From Geodermatophilaceae bacterium (GTDB lineage: Bacteria > Actinomycetota > Actinomycetes > Mycobacteriales > Geodermatophilaceae): a stretch of DNA of 11,950 nucleotides. This document shows positions 11,838 to 11,950 of this stretch, piece by piece. The translations under genes were made by a program, and so were the position numbers. Location of the stretch: the NCBI GenBank assembly GCA_013814015.1, contig JACCQS010000374.1, positions 1 through 11,950 on the forward strand. Direction: 5' to 3'. Within the stretch, counting starts at the first letter, position 1. Every line of letters begins with the position of its first letter. The notes beneath the pieces were generated by a model that had not been told where the DNA came from, ran no database searches, and saw only the letters and a program-made list of their open reading frames with translations.

Positions 11838-11950
11838 GTGACCGAACCACAGAGTCCGTGCTGGTCATCTCGACAACCGACCCTGAGTCCCGCGGCATCC
11901 TCGAGCGTGAACTACGGGTGCGGTACGGCTCGGAGTACACCGTCGTCGTA
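11838..11950 (+). CDS. Probable FAD-dependent oxidoreductase with receiver-like N terminus; partial, apparent frameshift near start
   Basis: From the GTG at 11858 the frame reads VLVISTTDPESRGILERELR and then VRYGSEYTVVV to the window edge. This resembles the receiver-like N terminus of actinobacterial thioredoxin-reductase-type FAD oxidoreductases (typically VLxxxDDPxxxRxxxRxLRxRYG). The good ribosome-binding site instead serves the GTG at 11838, which reads MTEPQSP and then goes out of frame. Adding one G at about 11858 (ccg-gtg instead of ccgtg) would join the two parts seamlessly. Either the gene carries a one-base deletion, or it starts at 11858 without a Shine-Dalgarno sequence. The acidic pair of a phosphorylatable receiver is replaced (TTD). 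With only about 31 residues visible, the family call is tentative. Confidence 0.45.
   Translation, partial: MTEPQSPCWSSRQPTLSPAASSSVNYGCGTARSTPSS

Noticed and set aside
1..11950. A mobile element, defence system, toxin-antitoxin pair or CRISPR
   Set aside because: No transposase, integrase, terminal repeats, nuclease/methylase pair, small toxin-like genes or spaced direct repeats were seen; the broken genes show no insertion-sequence scars or obvious target duplications.

Overview
The window looks like chromosomal DNA from a high-GC actinomycete. Gene content and order point that way: ribonuclease J, then ftsK, then rimO-pgsA-cinA-clgR on one strand is a conserved actinobacterial neighbourhood. 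Short or absent 5' leaders and frequent GTG starts also fit. I cannot assign a genus from sequence alone. No tRNA, rRNA, CRISPR array, insertion sequence or phage gene was seen, and no gap between genes exceeds 300 bases.

Layout, left to right. Positions 1-293 hold the 3' part of a TetR-family regulator gene on the plus strand, broken by an internal deletion and a one-base shift. Its old stop directly abuts the stop of typA, which is on the minus strand. Positions 294-5599 form a minus-strand block, read right to left as rimO, pgsA, cinA C-domain, clgR-like regulator, small ABM-fold monooxygenase, typA. rimO and pgsA overlap by an ATGA and cinA follows after 5 bases, so these three are very likely one operon. 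clgR follows after a 134-base gap, with the monooxygenase 9 bases downstream of it. Upstream of rimO, a hairpin terminator closes ftsK (5663-8206, minus).

A short divergent region (8207-8333) separates ftsK from a plus-strand CsaA-like tRNA-binding-domain gene (8334-8684). Next comes a gene graveyard (8706-9589): a class I SAM methyltransferase remnant on minus and a DUF1801-protein remnant on plus. They meet head to head at about 9382/9383, each without its 5' end. After that, on minus, come a small YjdJ-type GNAT protein and ribonuclease J (9987-11687), which are translationally linked. The right edge (from 11838, plus) is the first part of a probable FAD-dependent oxidoreductase gene with a receiver-like N terminus; it too appears to carry a one-base shift near its start.

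The intact genes are core functions: translation GTPase, S12 modification, phospholipid synthesis, Clp-protease control, chromosome translocation and RNA decay. Every clear disruption lies in accessory genes. I found no convincing new multi-gene system. The most interesting points are the head-to-head double truncation, the contrast between broken accessory and intact core genes, the candidate ClpP degron on the ClgR homologue, the ABM protein next to clgR, and a hairpin with a U-tract just upstream of ribonuclease J.
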